From Dyella nitratireducens (lineage in GTDB: Bacteria; Pseudomonadota; Gammaproteobacteria; Xanthomonadales; Rhodanobacteraceae), in the NCBI RefSeq assembly GCF_014642835.1, contig NZ_BMJA01000001.1, positions 1,535,267-1,599,266 of the forward strand: a stretch of 64,000 nucleotides of DNA. The letters are read 5' to 3'. The position numbers and the translations under genes were made by a program. Positions 28,340 to 37,624 of this stretch are shown piece after piece. Numbering within the stretch: the stretch's first letter is position 1; each line of letters begins with the position of its first letter. Below the pieces are notes generated by a model. It did not search any database. It had not been told where the DNA came from and worked only from the letters and a program-made list of their open reading frames with translations.

Positions 28340-28353
28340 TGTTAGCGCTACCT
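28340..28353. promoter_or_regulatory. XylR operator upstream of the TonB receptor
   Basis: TGTTAGCGCTACCT, matching the Xanthomonas-type xyl-box in its reverse orientation (GGTAGCGCTAACA). It stands 110 bases before the GTG start of the receptor and about 154 bases from the other operator in the same gap, so each divergent unit has its own box. Confidence 0.8.
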
Positions 28354-28462
28354 TTCATTACCCGGAGCGACCGGCATGGCAGGCAGCCATCACGCCACAA
28401 GACTTCACCGGACGTTCGACGGCACAACCAAAGCCATAAGAATTTGGAGGGAGGGGAGTACG

Positions 28463-31357
28463 GTGCAAAAGCTAGTTGCAAGAACCATGTTGTCGCGTGC
28501 GTTGACGCTTGCCCTGCTTGGCGCAGCAAGTGCGGCCTATGCACAGGACACATCGACATCATCGCCGGCGCCTGCGCAAAACCAGGCACCCGCAAACACG
28601 AAGAACCAGGCGCAGCCATCGTCTTCGACGCAGCCCAAACAGCTCGCAACCGTCAACGTCAGCGGCGGCTATCGCAACAGTATCGAGTTCTCGACCAACG
28701 CCAAGCGTGATGCGACGAACGTCGTGGATACCGTGTATGCGGAAGACATCGGCAAGTTTCCCGATTTGAACATTGCCGAATCGCTGAATCGCGTACCAGG
28801 CGTGCAGCTGACGCGTGACGTCGATGGCGAAGGCAAGAACATCCAGATTCGTGGCCTTGGTACCGACTTCACCAAGATCCTGCTCAACGGCAACCAGATC
28901 TCCGTGGCATCTGCCGGCACGCTCAATGCGCAGAACCAGAACCGCGAGGTGGATCTTGACCTGCTGCCCACCGAGTTCTTCACGCAGCTGACGGTGAACA
29001 AGACGCCGCAAGCCGACATGACGGAGGGCGGCGTTGCCGGCGTGGTCGACATGCGTACGACGCGCCCGTTCGACAATCCAGGCACGCATCTGACGTATTC
29101 CGCGCAAGCCAGCTATGGCTCCGTCGGCAAGGACGTCAAACCGCGTGGCGCGATCATCGGCAGCTGGACCAATGCATCCAATACGTTCGGCGTACTGGTC
29201 GGTCTGCAAGCTTCGCAGAACGACTACGACGTACGCGGGTTCGAAACCGTCGGCTGGACCACGCCGCATCTGAGCGCGGCGCAATGCGGTATCGCATCAG
29301 GTTCTTGCAGCCCGGCAGGCAGTAGTTGGTTTGTTCCGGGCACGGTACCGGCCGGTGCCGGTGCCGGGCTGACGGCGGGCCAGACCATCGACAACGCCTG
29401 GTTGCTGGCCCACAACCCGGGCCTCAATACCGAACAGATTGCCAATGCGCTGATTCCGCGCCTGGCACGCCAGTCGTACATCCAAGGTATCGACGACCAC
29501 CAGTCCGGACTGCTGTCGTTCGAGTTCCGTCCGGACGAACGCGCGCATTTCTATTTCGATTCGTTGTTCTCCAAGAAGGAAAACGACTTCAACCGCCTGG
29601 ACATGGATCTGGTCGGCCGCAATGGCGCGATGATTCCCGTGAACATGCAGGTGGACAAGAACAACGTGGTGACCAGTGCCACGTTTGCGAACGCGCAGTA
29701 CTTCCTGGAAGCCGAACCCTATTCGGAACACCTGAAGTTCTACAACCTCAATCCGGGTGGCGAGCTGCTATTCGGCAGCGACGAGAACATCAAGCTGGAT
29801 TTTCAGGGTTACGTGCAGCGCAGCTGGTATCTGGCCCAGAAGCCGTCGTTTCTGGTGCAGACGCCGCTGGGCCAAGGCACCACGGTCAGCTACAGCGACA
29901 ATGGCGGCAATTACCCGATCATTACGCCGAGCGTCAATCTCAACAACCCGAACCTCGGCTGGCAGTACTACCGTGTCAACGTGCAGAACGAAGCGCGTGT
30001 CACCACCAATAAGGGCACGCGCGAAGATCTGCAGATCGGCGAAGACGACAGCAACATCAGAGTCGGCATTGCGTACGATGACATCGCGCGCAACATCACG
30101 GCGTTCGACAACAGCACCGCTTATGGCAATGAGGTCCAGGCCAAGATTCCGAACGGTGCGTGGTCGCAGTATCTGTCGCCCGGTCCCTACGGCTTCATCC
30201 AGGCCAACTACCCGGCGCTGATGAATGCCACGAATTACGGCTATTACTACGCCACCGCACCGCTCACCACCGCCGCGGCGTCGGGCGCCAACACGTCCTT
30301 CCTGGAAGAGAGCAGCTGGGCGTGGTATCTGGAAGGCAACCACAAGTTCGATCTATGGGGTCACGACCTGCGCGCCAACGTGGGCATACGCCATGCCTAC
30401 ACTGACCAGACCATCGCCGGTCCCTCGTCCATCGGCGGCCAGCTGCAGTATGTGAACCTGAAGCACGATTACGGCGCGTATTTGCCGTCGTTCAACCTGG
30501 CATACAACGCTACCGACAACGTGATACTGCGTCTGGCGGGCTCGCGTTCGCTGACGCGCCCCGACCCCAGCGCGATGGTGCCGAACACCAACTTCAGTGA
30601 TCCCTCGGCGGAAACCGCGACCCAGGGCAATCCGAAGCTGGCGCCCTATATTTCCACCAACCTGGATTTCGGCGGCGAGTGGTACACCGGTAGCGAGGGT
30701 TACGTCGCGCTGGATCTGTTCGGCAAGCGTATCAACGGCTTCACGGTCAACGGTGTCAACCTGATTCCCTTCACCCAGCTTGGCGTGCCGTATGCAAGCC
30801 TGACGCCGCAGCAGCAAGTCGCCATCCAACAGCGTGGCGGCCCCAATGCAGCGGTCGTGCAGGTGCAGCAGCAGGTCAACGCCGACGGCACGCTGTTCCT
30901 GAGAGGCGCCGAAGCCACCTGGGTGCAGCCGCTGGATTTCATCTACAAAGGCCTGGGAATACAGACCAACTACACGGTGGTGTCGCAGCGGAACATCGGT
31001 AGCGGCGTACCGGCGCAGGCAGTGGGTATCTCACCGCATACCTATAATCTGACCGGCTATTGGGAAGGATACGGCACGACGGTTCGCGTGTCGTATACCT
31101 GGAACTCGGATGCCATCGCCTCGACGCTGAATCAGAATGGCCTTCCATTCGGCCAGATCAAGCAGGATGCACGCGGCCAATTGGATATGTCGGCCAGTTA
31201 CGAGTTCGCACACTTGCCGTCGAAGCCGATGGTGACGTTGAATTTCATCAATATGACCAAGGCTTCGTTACGCCAGACGTTTACGTACAGCAATGCCACG
31301 TATACCTACTACTCCCCGGGCTATACGATTCTGCTCGGCGTACGCGGCAGCTTCTGA
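28463..31357 (+). CDS. TonB-dependent receptor, probable xylo-oligosaccharide importer
   Basis: A 964-residue outer-membrane receptor. Signal peptide 1-27 (AAYA), a low-complexity Pro/Ala/Gln stretch, plug domain (about 70-180: DIGKFPDLNIAESLNRVPGVQL, NIQIRGLGTDFTKILLNG), then the 22-strand barrel ending in Phe (LLGVRGSF). It belongs to the xanthomonad carbohydrate-receptor type. The start is the GTG at 28463, preceded by GGAGG and AGGGGAG; the frame is open 29 codons further upstream. The operator at 28340-28353 and the downstream transporter and GH43 genes make xylan fragments the likely cargo. It corresponds in place to the xylan receptors of the Xanthomonas locus. Confidence 0.88.
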   Translation: MQKLVARTMLSRALTLALLGAASAAYAQDTSTSSPAPAQNQAPANTKNQAQPSSSTQPKQLATVNVSGGYRNSIEFSTNAKRDATNVVDTVYAEDIGKFPDLNIAESLNRVPGVQLTRDVDGEGKNIQIRGLGTDFTKILLNGNQISVASAGTLNAQNQNREVDLDLLPTEFFTQLTVNKTPQADMTEGGVAGVVDMRTTRPFDNPGTHLTYSAQASYGSVGKDVKPRGAIIGSWTNASNTFGVLVGLQASQNDYDVRGFETVGWTTPHLSAAQCGIASGSCSPAGSSWFVPGTVPAGAGAGLTAGQTIDNAWLLAHNPGLNTEQIANALIPRLARQSYIQGIDDHQSGLLSFEFRPDERAHFYFDSLFSKKENDFNRLDMDLVGRNGAMIPVNMQVDKNNVVTSATFANAQYFLEAEPYSEHLKFYNLNPGGELLFGSDENIKLDFQGYVQRSWYLAQKPSFLVQTPLGQGTTVSYSDNGGNYPIITPSVNLNNPNLGWQYYRVNVQNEARVTTNKGTREDLQIGEDDSNIRVGIAYDDIARNITAFDNSTAYGNEVQAKIPNGAWSQYLSPGPYGFIQANYPALMNATNYGYYYATAPLTTAAASGANTSFLEESSWAWYLEGNHKFDLWGHDLRANVGIRHAYTDQTIAGPSSIGGQLQYVNLKHDYGAYLPSFNLAYNATDNVILRLAGSRSLTRPDPSAMVPNTNFSDPSAETATQGNPKLAPYISTNLDFGGEWYTGSEGYVALDLFGKRINGFTVNGVNLIPFTQLGVPYASLTPQQQVAIQQRGGPNAAVVQVQQQVNADGTLFLRGAEATWVQPLDFIYKGLGIQTNYTVVSQRNIGSGVPAQAVGISPHTYNLTGYWEGYGTTVRVSYTWNSDAIASTLNQNGLPFGQIKQDARGQLDMSASYEFAHLPSKPMVTLNFINMTKASLRQTFTYSNATYTYYSPGYTILLGVRGSF

Positions 31358-31388
31358 TCGTCACGCAGGCTCATGACGTATCGCGGCC

Positions 31389-31560
31389 CGTCAGGAGTCT
31401 TTCGGACTTGAGTGGTCGAGGCGAAAATTCGACTGTGCGAGGACAGATTTTCGCCGATTCGCCGACCCATAGTGGTTCTATGGGTCAAGAATCGACGGAA
31501 ATATGGACCGCACAGGCGGATTTGCAGCCCGGCCAACTCAAGTCCGAAAGACTCCCGGAG
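31389..31560. repeat. Long imperfect hairpin between receptor and transporter
   Basis: About 170 bases that fold back on themselves. The outer arms are GAGTCTTTCGGACTTGAGT (31395-31413) with its exact complement at 31536-31554, and the tip is GACCCATA...TATGGGTC (31464-31486) around seven bases; between them the arms pair imperfectly (for example GCGAAAATTCG against GCGGATTTGCA). Unlike the short repeat pairs elsewhere, it pairs along its whole length. It lies within the receptor-transporter gap and could attenuate read-through or stabilise the upstream RNA, or be a small mobile repeat. Confidence 0.85.
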
Positions 31561-31601
31561 CTGCCAGACGGGCTGCATCGCATCCGGAACCTTCAGGACG
31601 C

Positions 31602-33086
31602 ATGAAAAAAACACATCCAACGCTCTCGGTGATTGAAAAAATCGGCTACAGCCTGGGCGACCTTGCTGCGAACCTGATTTTCCAGACGCTGGTGACGTTC
31701 CTCGCTTTCTTCTACACCGACGTATTCCGGATTCCTGCCGGCACGGCGGCGACCATCATTTTCATTGTCGGCATGCTCGGCGCGTTCGTGTTTACACCGG
31801 TGATGGGATTGATTGCCGACCGCACCCATACACGCTGGGGCAAGTTCCGCCCGTGGGTGCTATGGACGGCCATACCCTTCGGTGCGCTCTCTCTGCTCGC
31901 CTTCACCACGCCCTCGCTTGGCGGGCACGCAAAGGTCACTTACGCGCTGGTGACGTATTCGTTGCTGGTCGCCGTCTATGTCGCCAACAACTTGCCCTAT
32001 TCCGCACTGAGCGGCGTACTGACCGGCAGCATGGCCGAGCGCAACAGTCTTTCCTCCTATCGCTTTGTGGCGGTGATGGTGGCGCAGTTCATCATCCAGG
32101 TGCTGTTGCTGCCGTTGGTGCTGATACTTGGCGGCGGCGACAAAGCGCGCGGATTTCATGGCGCGATGACGTTGTTCGCCATCGTTGGCACGGTGTTCTT
32201 CCTGATGACCTTTTTCACGACCAGGGAGCGCATCGTCCCGCACCGCGAGCAAGCATCGAGCATTCGTGAAGACCTGGTTGATCTGCTGCGCAACCGGCCG
32301 TGGCAAATCATGCTGGCCGTGACCATCCTGGTGTTCATCAATCTCGCACTGAAAGGCGGGATGTATATCTACTACTTCAAGTATTACCTCAGCGATGCGC
32401 AGCTTTCTTCATTTCTCGACGGCATCGGTTTCGACGGTTTCATCGCTGGCTTGAACCGGTTGCTTGCAGCGCTTGGCTTGACCGAATTCCGCTGGCCGAA
32501 AGATGCGCCGACGTCGGCGTTCAGCCTGTTCAATGCGCTCGGCATCATATTCATGATCGTCGGCATCGGCTTTTCCAAACGGCTGGCAGACCGGTTCGGC
32601 AAGCGCAACGTGTTCAGTGGCGCACTGTTGGCGTCCACCCTTTTCCTGCTTGCTTTCTACTTCTATCCGCCGAACGCGGTGGCCGCGGTTGTTGTTTCTT
32701 ACATTTTTCACGGCTTTTTCTATGGCATCACCATACCGCTGCTGTGGGCGATGATCGCCGATGTGGCGGACTACTCCGAGTGGAAAAACCGCCGCCGCGC
32801 CACGGCCATCATCTTCTCCGCCATGTTGTGCGGATTGAAAGTGGGACTCAGTGTCGGCGGCGCCCTGGTGGCGGGCATTCTCGCTTTCTATGGTTACCAC
32901 GCCGATGCGCCGGCGCAGTCCGCCGATGCCGTGACCGGCATTCGCCTGGCGGTGAGCGTGCTGTGCTGCATACCTTTCCTGGCCGCTGTGGCGCTGATGC
33001 TCCTGTACGAGATCGACAAGCCCCTGGAGCTGCGTATCGAGCGGGAGCTGGACGCGCGCCGGCTTGAGGCTGCCCAGCCGACCTGA
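31602..33086 (+). CDS. GPH-family sugar (xyloside/oligosaccharide):cation symporter
   Basis: A 494-residue inner-membrane carrier of the glycoside-pentoside-hexuronide family with 12 predicted helices. Signature segments are EKIGYSLGDLAANLIFQTLVTFLAFFYTDV, GLIADRTHTRWGKFRPWVLW and PLLWAMIADVADYSEWKNRRRATAIIFSA. It would take up xylo-oligosaccharides or their products from the periplasm for the cytoplasmic GH43 enzyme next to it. AGGA is close before the ATG at 31602; the frame is open 33 codons further, but through the hairpin repeat. GH43 follows 33 bases after its stop. Confidence 0.9.
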   Translation: MKKTHPTLSVIEKIGYSLGDLAANLIFQTLVTFLAFFYTDVFRIPAGTAATIIFIVGMLGAFVFTPVMGLIADRTHTRWGKFRPWVLWTAIPFGALSLLAFTTPSLGGHAKVTYALVTYSLLVAVYVANNLPYSALSGVLTGSMAERNSLSSYRFVAVMVAQFIIQVLLLPLVLILGGGDKARGFHGAMTLFAIVGTVFFLMTFFTTRERIVPHREQASSIREDLVDLLRNRPWQIMLAVTILVFINLALKGGMYIYYFKYYLSDAQLSSFLDGIGFDGFIAGLNRLLAALGLTEFRWPKDAPTSAFSLFNALGIIFMIVGIGFSKRLADRFGKRNVFSGALLASTLFLLAFYFYPPNAVAAVVVSYIFHGFFYGITIPLLWAMIADVADYSEWKNRRRATAIIFSAMLCGLKVGLSVGGALVAGILAFYGYHADAPAQSADAVTGIRLAVSVLCCIPFLAAVALMLLYEIDKPLELRIERELDARRLEAAQPT

Positions 33087-33119
33087 ATTCCACAACAACT
33101 TTCTCGATGGATTTGTTCG

Positions 33120-34136
33120 ATGTCCGACGAAACGGAAAAGCGCGACTTGCCCACGCTGGCCGCCAGCGCCATCTCATCGCCACTGGTCACACACCTGTAT
33201 ACCGCCGATCCCTCCGCGCATGTATTCAACGGCACGCTCTACATCTATCCCTCGCACGATATCGAGGGCGGCACGCCCTTCAACGATAACGGCGATCATT
33301 TCTGCATGGAGGACTACCACGTCTTCCGCATGGATTCACCCGACAGCAAAGCCGTCGATTGCGGCGTAGCGCTGCACGTGAACGACGTGCCCTGGGCGGC
33401 GCGGCAAATGTGGGCGCCGGATGCCGCCAGCAAGGATGGGCGTTACTACCTTTATTTTCCCGCCAAGCGCGCAGACGGCATTTTCCAGATCGGCGTCGCG
33501 ATGTCGGAACGTCCGGAAGGGCCATTCATCGCGGAGCCGGAACCTATTCGCGGCAGCTATTCGATCGATCCTGCGGTTTACGAAGATGACGATGGCGCCC
33601 ATTACATGTATTTCGGCGGCATCTGGGGCGGGCAGCTGCAGAAGTATCGCGACAACGTGTATGCCTCGATCAACGAGGAGCCCATGGCGGACGAGCCTGC
33701 GCTGGGGCCACGTATCGCGCGGCTAAGCGATGACATGCGGCAGTTTGCCGAAGCGTCGCGCGAAGTCGTCATCGTCGATCAGAACGGACAGCCGCTGCGG
33801 GCAGGCGATCATGCTCGCCGCTTCTTCGAAGCACCGTGGCTGCACAAGCATCAGGGCACGTATTACTTCTCCTACTCCACCGGCGATACGCATTTCATCT
33901 GCTACGCCACCGGCGACAATCCCTATGGTCCATTTACCTACCAGGGACAGATCTTGAGCGAGGTCGTTGGCTGGACCACACATCACTCGATTTGCAAGTT
34001 TGCAGGCAAGTGGTATCTGTTCTACCACGACTCCATTTTGTCGGGCGGCGCGACGCATCTGCGCTCGATAAAGATGACGGAGTTGCGTCATGATGCGCAG
34101 GGACGAATCCTGCGCATTGATCCCTATGGACGCTGA
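33120..34136 (+). CDS. GH43 family beta-xylosidase/alpha-L-arabinofuranosidase, cytoplasmic
   Basis: A 338-residue five-bladed beta-propeller hydrolase with no signal peptide. The GH43 acid triad can be placed: Asp in the first blade (DPSAHVFNGTLYIYPSHD region), the pKa modulator Asp in GSYSIDPAVYEDDDG and the general acid Glu in RRFFEAPWLHKH. Being cytoplasmic and behind a GPH carrier, it likely cleaves imported xylo- or arabino-xylo-oligosaccharides. The two specificities cannot be told apart by eye. Only a weak binding site precedes the ATG. Confidence 0.88.
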   Translation: MSDETEKRDLPTLAASAISSPLVTHLYTADPSAHVFNGTLYIYPSHDIEGGTPFNDNGDHFCMEDYHVFRMDSPDSKAVDCGVALHVNDVPWAARQMWAPDAASKDGRYYLYFPAKRADGIFQIGVAMSERPEGPFIAEPEPIRGSYSIDPAVYEDDDGAHYMYFGGIWGGQLQKYRDNVYASINEEPMADEPALGPRIARLSDDMRQFAEASREVVIVDQNGQPLRAGDHARRFFEAPWLHKHQGTYYFSYSTGDTHFICYATGDNPYGPFTYQGQILSEVVGWTTHHSICKFAGKWYLFYHDSILSGGATHLRSIKMTELRHDAQGRILRIDPYGR

Positions 34137-34971
34137 CCCTACTCGCATTCCTCCACATGACCCCGCCCAGGCACCCTTGGCGCCCGGCTCTCGCCTACAG
34201 ATTCGCCACGGCGAATTGGTCGTCGACATGGCGCCGGAAGCCGGCGGGCGCATCGCACAGATCACCCGCAACGGCATGCCATGGCTGGTCGATTACGATG
34301 CGGAGCATGCAGCGATGATCGCCTGGGGCTCCTATCCCATGGTGCCCTGGGCTGGCCGCATTCGGCGTGGTCGGTTTCGCTTTGAGGGGCAGGATTACCA
34401 GCTGCCGATCAATCTTGGCGACCACGCCATCCATGGTGTTGCCTTAGCCATGCCATGGCAGGTCGACGTGCAGGCGTTCTCGCATGTCGAACTTTCACTT
34501 GCGCTACCCACGGATGAGCGCTGGCCGTTTGGTGGCTCTGTCCATCAACGTATTGAAGTGCACGAGGATCAGGTACGGATGACGCTAACGGTACGGGCCG
34601 GCAAGCGCGCGATGCCAGCGACGATCGGATGGCATCCATGGTTTCAAAAGCCTGATCGCGTCGATATCCATCCTGGCCAGGTCTATCCGCGCGATGCGGA
34701 AGGTATTGCCACCCTGCCCTTGGCCGAGCCACCGCCTGGGCCTTGGGACGATTGCTTTCTCAATGATCGGCCCGTGCTCATGCATAGGCTTGGTCAAAGC
34801 GTTCGACTCACGTCGGATTGCAATCATCTGGTGGTCTATGACGAACCAACGCACGCTACGTGCATCGAGCCGCAAAGCGGTCCGCCCGATGCGTTCAACC
34901 TTGCACGTGCGGCGCACTTGCCACCGCATTCGTCTCTTTCGGCATGGTTGCTGCTGGAATGGCTGAAATAG
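34126..34971 (+). CDS. Aldose 1-epimerase (galactose mutarotase-like)
   Basis: A 281-residue cytoplasmic mutarotase-like protein. The catalytic histidine is in ATIGWHPWFQKP and the catalytic glutamate in TCIEPQSGPPDAFN; both fit the GalM fold. It would interconvert anomers of xylose or another sugar before isomerisation. The ATG at 34126 overlaps the GH43 end by eleven bases; a frame start at 34090 would overlap more. Last gene of the receptor-transporter-GH43 set. Confidence 0.88.
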   Translation: MDADPTRIPPHDPAQAPLAPGSRLQIRHGELVVDMAPEAGGRIAQITRNGMPWLVDYDAEHAAMIAWGSYPMVPWAGRIRRGRFRFEGQDYQLPINLGDHAIHGVALAMPWQVDVQAFSHVELSLALPTDERWPFGGSVHQRIEVHEDQVRMTLTVRAGKRAMPATIGWHPWFQKPDRVDIHPGQVYPRDAEGIATLPLAEPPPGPWDDCFLNDRPVLMHRLGQSVRLTSDCNHLVVYDEPTHATCIEPQSGPPDAFNLARAAHLPPHSSLSAWLLLEWLK

Positions 34972-35029
34972 CGCGGCGCGGAGTTGGGCGTCGCAAATAA
35001 CTCGCGCCCTGAAAGCAGGTGTTCCTGCT

Positions 35030-35114
35030 GGCCATCATTCCCGCAAAAGCGGGAATATATTTTGCTCTGACGCATCCCCGAACATGGATTCCCGCTTTCG
35101 CGGGAATGACGGCC
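35030..35114. repeat. Palindromic repeat pair (CATTCCCGC type)
   Basis: Inverted arms at about 35030-35055 (CATTCCCGCAAAAGCGGGAAT) and 35088-35114 (ATTCCCGCTTTCGCGGGAATG), between the aldose epimerase and gspD genes that converge here. Closely related to the pair at 18521-18640 but with CCCGC instead of CCGGC stems. Confidence 0.85.
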
Positions 35115-35212
35115 TTGCGAGTGGAAGTTTGTAGGTTGAGATGGCAATCCCGGCATCACCATGCATCTAGCTTGCGATACTGGGATTTGCGTTGCTCATC
35201 CCAGTCTGCATT

Positions 35213-37621
35213 TCATCGCCGCAACGGATATTCCAGCGGAGGAGCTTTCTCGCCGCGCAACGGTGCAAGCGACTGGAATTTCTCCTCATATTCGTCAGTG
35301 ATCTGCTTGGCATCGTCGCTGTTGGAGATCACGCGTGGCGTGATCAACACGACCAATTCCGTACGAGTCTTGTTCTTATCCGTCGATCCGAACAACTTGC
35401 CAAGAATGGGAATACGACTCAAGAACGGAACACCAACATCGGTATTAGTATCCTGCTGCTGGATGAGGCCACCGAGCAACACGGTCTGACCATTCTGTAC
35501 GCTTAGCTGAGTAGCTATCTGGCGTTGCGCGATGGTGTAATTGCCCTGCGAATTGGCACTAGCACTGGGCGTGCTGACCTGCTGATCAATATTGAGATAA
35601 ATCAGACCACCCGGGTTCACCCGCGGCTGCACATCCAGGATGACGCCGGTACTGATGTATTGCACCTCACCAACCGTGCTTCCCGTTGTCGTACCCCCCA
35701 AGCCGGTGTAGTAGGTCTGGTTTACGGGTATCTGGTCACCTACCGTGATGTGTGCAATTTGATTATTGAGCACGACCAGTGACGGTGCAGAAAGCGTCTT
35801 GGTATTGGTACTGGTTTCCAGTGCATTGAGTGCAACTTGGAACTTTCCGTTCGAGCTCAGGAATGAATAAAAGAAAGGCTGTCCCCCGTAGGTATTAGAC
35901 GCAGTGCTGCCATTCCCAATGCCGCCACCTAAGCCAATCATACGGTGCGCATAAGGATTGCCAGGCGTATACGATGAAACGCCGCTGCTGTTGGTGGTGC
36001 TCTGCCCGCCAGCAAGGCCCTGCAAATACCACTGCACACCAAACTGGAAGTCGCCCGTCAACGCGACCTCAAACACCCTCGTCTCGATTTGCACCTGCAA
36101 TGGCGCAACGTCGAGTTGTTTGATCACACTAAGCATTTCCAGCCACTGCGCAGGGCGCACGCGCACCAGCAGTTGATTGTTGCCGCTAACCGAACCAATA
36201 CGGATGCTGCCGTCTTTCGAGCTGTAGCCTTGATCCTGGCTTTGGTTGTTGGCCAATCCACCATTCATACCGACACCACTTACGCCAGTACTACCGCCAG
36301 TGCCTCCGATCGACGAGGAACCAAAGCCACTACCACTGGAGTACGAATTGCTGCCGGTACTAGTGCTACCCAGGCCGCTGGAAAGCCCACCGGTGCCGGT
36401 GGTGGAACTACCAAAGCCACCCGCCGTACTGCCCATGCCACTGCTATTGCCACCGGCATTGTTGCCTATACCGAGAGTGGTAGCGCCACCAGCACCCGGT
36501 GCGACTGAACCACCACGGTCGGAGCTGCCGCTGGCGTTGTCGGTATAGATCTGTGCCAGATAGTGCGCCAAATCGGCGGCGGCAATGTTGCGCACGTCGT
36601 ACACATACAGCTGCGGCTCGTTACCGCCGCCCAGATCGATCTTGGCAATCCAGTCGCGGATTTCGCTGAGGTAGCTCGGCTGCGTACTGATCACCACCAG
36701 CGCATTGGTGCGCTTGATCGGAATGAAGCGGAACATGCCGGCCAACGGTGTATCGCCCTTGGGACCGAACATGCCATCGAGCTGCGGCATCAATTCTTCG
36801 ACGTTGGCATGCTGCAGGTTGAACACGCCGACTGACATGCCATGCAGCCAGTCCACATCGAAGGTGTGGATGGTGCGGCTGTAGTTGTCGAGTTCGTCAG
36901 GCGTACCGGAGACAACGATGACGTTGCGTGCGTTGTCGACCAGCAGGATGGAATCTGCACGCGCGAACGGCTTCAGCAGCTTTTGCATCTGATCCGCGGC
37001 AACGTAGTGCAGCGGGAACAGGCGCGCCTGCAGGCCGCCGGCGGGTGCTGCCGCGCCGAGGCTTGGTGCGACATTGCCTGCCACGGCGTCCTTGTCCGAC
37101 ATCACGACATAGCGGCCGTCGGTTTTCACCAGTGCGTTGTGTGTCCACGACAACAGCGTTTCCAGAATCGGCATCGCCTGGCTGCTGTCTACCGGTTCGG
37201 AGGTGGAGAAAGAGATGTTGCCTTGCACGCCTGGCACGATGGTGTAGTTCTCGTGCAGCAGATCGCCGAGGATCGCCTTGACCACCGCCTGCACGGGCTG
37301 GTTTTCGAAATTGAACGTCACCGCGCCAGCGCCCGAGGCGGGACGGCGCGGCGTGGCAAGCTCAGTCGGCCGAACGAACTGGCCAGTACCTGACTTGATG
37401 CTGGCCACGGCCGGTGCCGCCGGCGTGTTGTTGAGGTTGTTGTTCAGCGGCTCCGGCTGTGGCGCAGGCTTTTCAGTGCCGGCCACTGCTTCACGTTCCA
37501 GCTCATGGTTGTCCTGCACCATCGGCTTGTTGGCCGCACAGCCGCTCAGGAAGACCGCCAGCGCGATGGCGCCGATGCGCAAGGCATGGCGAGAGTTAAG
37601 TTGCATGCGCGTGTGTGACAT
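35213..37621 (-). CDS. gspD: Type II secretion system secretin GspD (XpsD)
   Basis: An 802-residue outer-membrane secretin, the exit channel of the system. It is a lipoprotein (LSGC, Cys28). N-terminal N0-N3 domains cover about 85-480 and include a long Gly/Ser-rich insert in N3 (about 365-450). The secretin core follows (VPFLSRIPILGKLFG, VVLITPRV). Last gene of the operon, three bases after gspN, as in Xanthomonas where D comes after N. Confidence 0.95.
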   Translation of the reverse strand: MSHTRMQLNSRHALRIGAIALAVFLSGCAANKPMVQDNHELEREAVAGTEKPAPQPEPLNNNLNNTPAAPAVASIKSGTGQFVRPTELATPRRPASGAGAVTFNFENQPVQAVVKAILGDLLHENYTIVPGVQGNISFSTSEPVDSSQAMPILETLLSWTHNALVKTDGRYVVMSDKDAVAGNVAPSLGAAAPAGGLQARLFPLHYVAADQMQKLLKPFARADSILLVDNARNVIVVSGTPDELDNYSRTIHTFDVDWLHGMSVGVFNLQHANVEELMPQLDGMFGPKGDTPLAGMFRFIPIKRTNALVVISTQPSYLSEIRDWIAKIDLGGGNEPQLYVYDVRNIAAADLAHYLAQIYTDNASGSSDRGGSVAPGAGGATTLGIGNNAGGNSSGMGSTAGGFGSSTTGTGGLSSGLGSTSTGSNSYSSGSGFGSSSIGGTGGSTGVSGVGMNGGLANNQSQDQGYSSKDGSIRIGSVSGNNQLLVRVRPAQWLEMLSVIKQLDVAPLQVQIETRVFEVALTGDFQFGVQWYLQGLAGGQSTTNSSGVSSYTPGNPYAHRMIGLGGGIGNGSTASNTYGGQPFFYSFLSSNGKFQVALNALETSTNTKTLSAPSLVVLNNQIAHITVGDQIPVNQTYYTGLGGTTTGSTVGEVQYISTGVILDVQPRVNPGGLIYLNIDQQVSTPSASANSQGNYTIAQRQIATQLSVQNGQTVLLGGLIQQQDTNTDVGVPFLSRIPILGKLFGSTDKNKTRTELVVLITPRVISNSDDAKQITDEYEEKFQSLAPLRGEKAPPLEYPLRR

Positions 37622-37624
37622 GTA

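Noticed and set aside
31503-31601. Upstream start of the GPH transporter
   Set aside because: The extra 33 codons read through the right arm of the long hairpin and give Arg-rich sequence before the normal first helix; the ATG at 31602 has AGGA.
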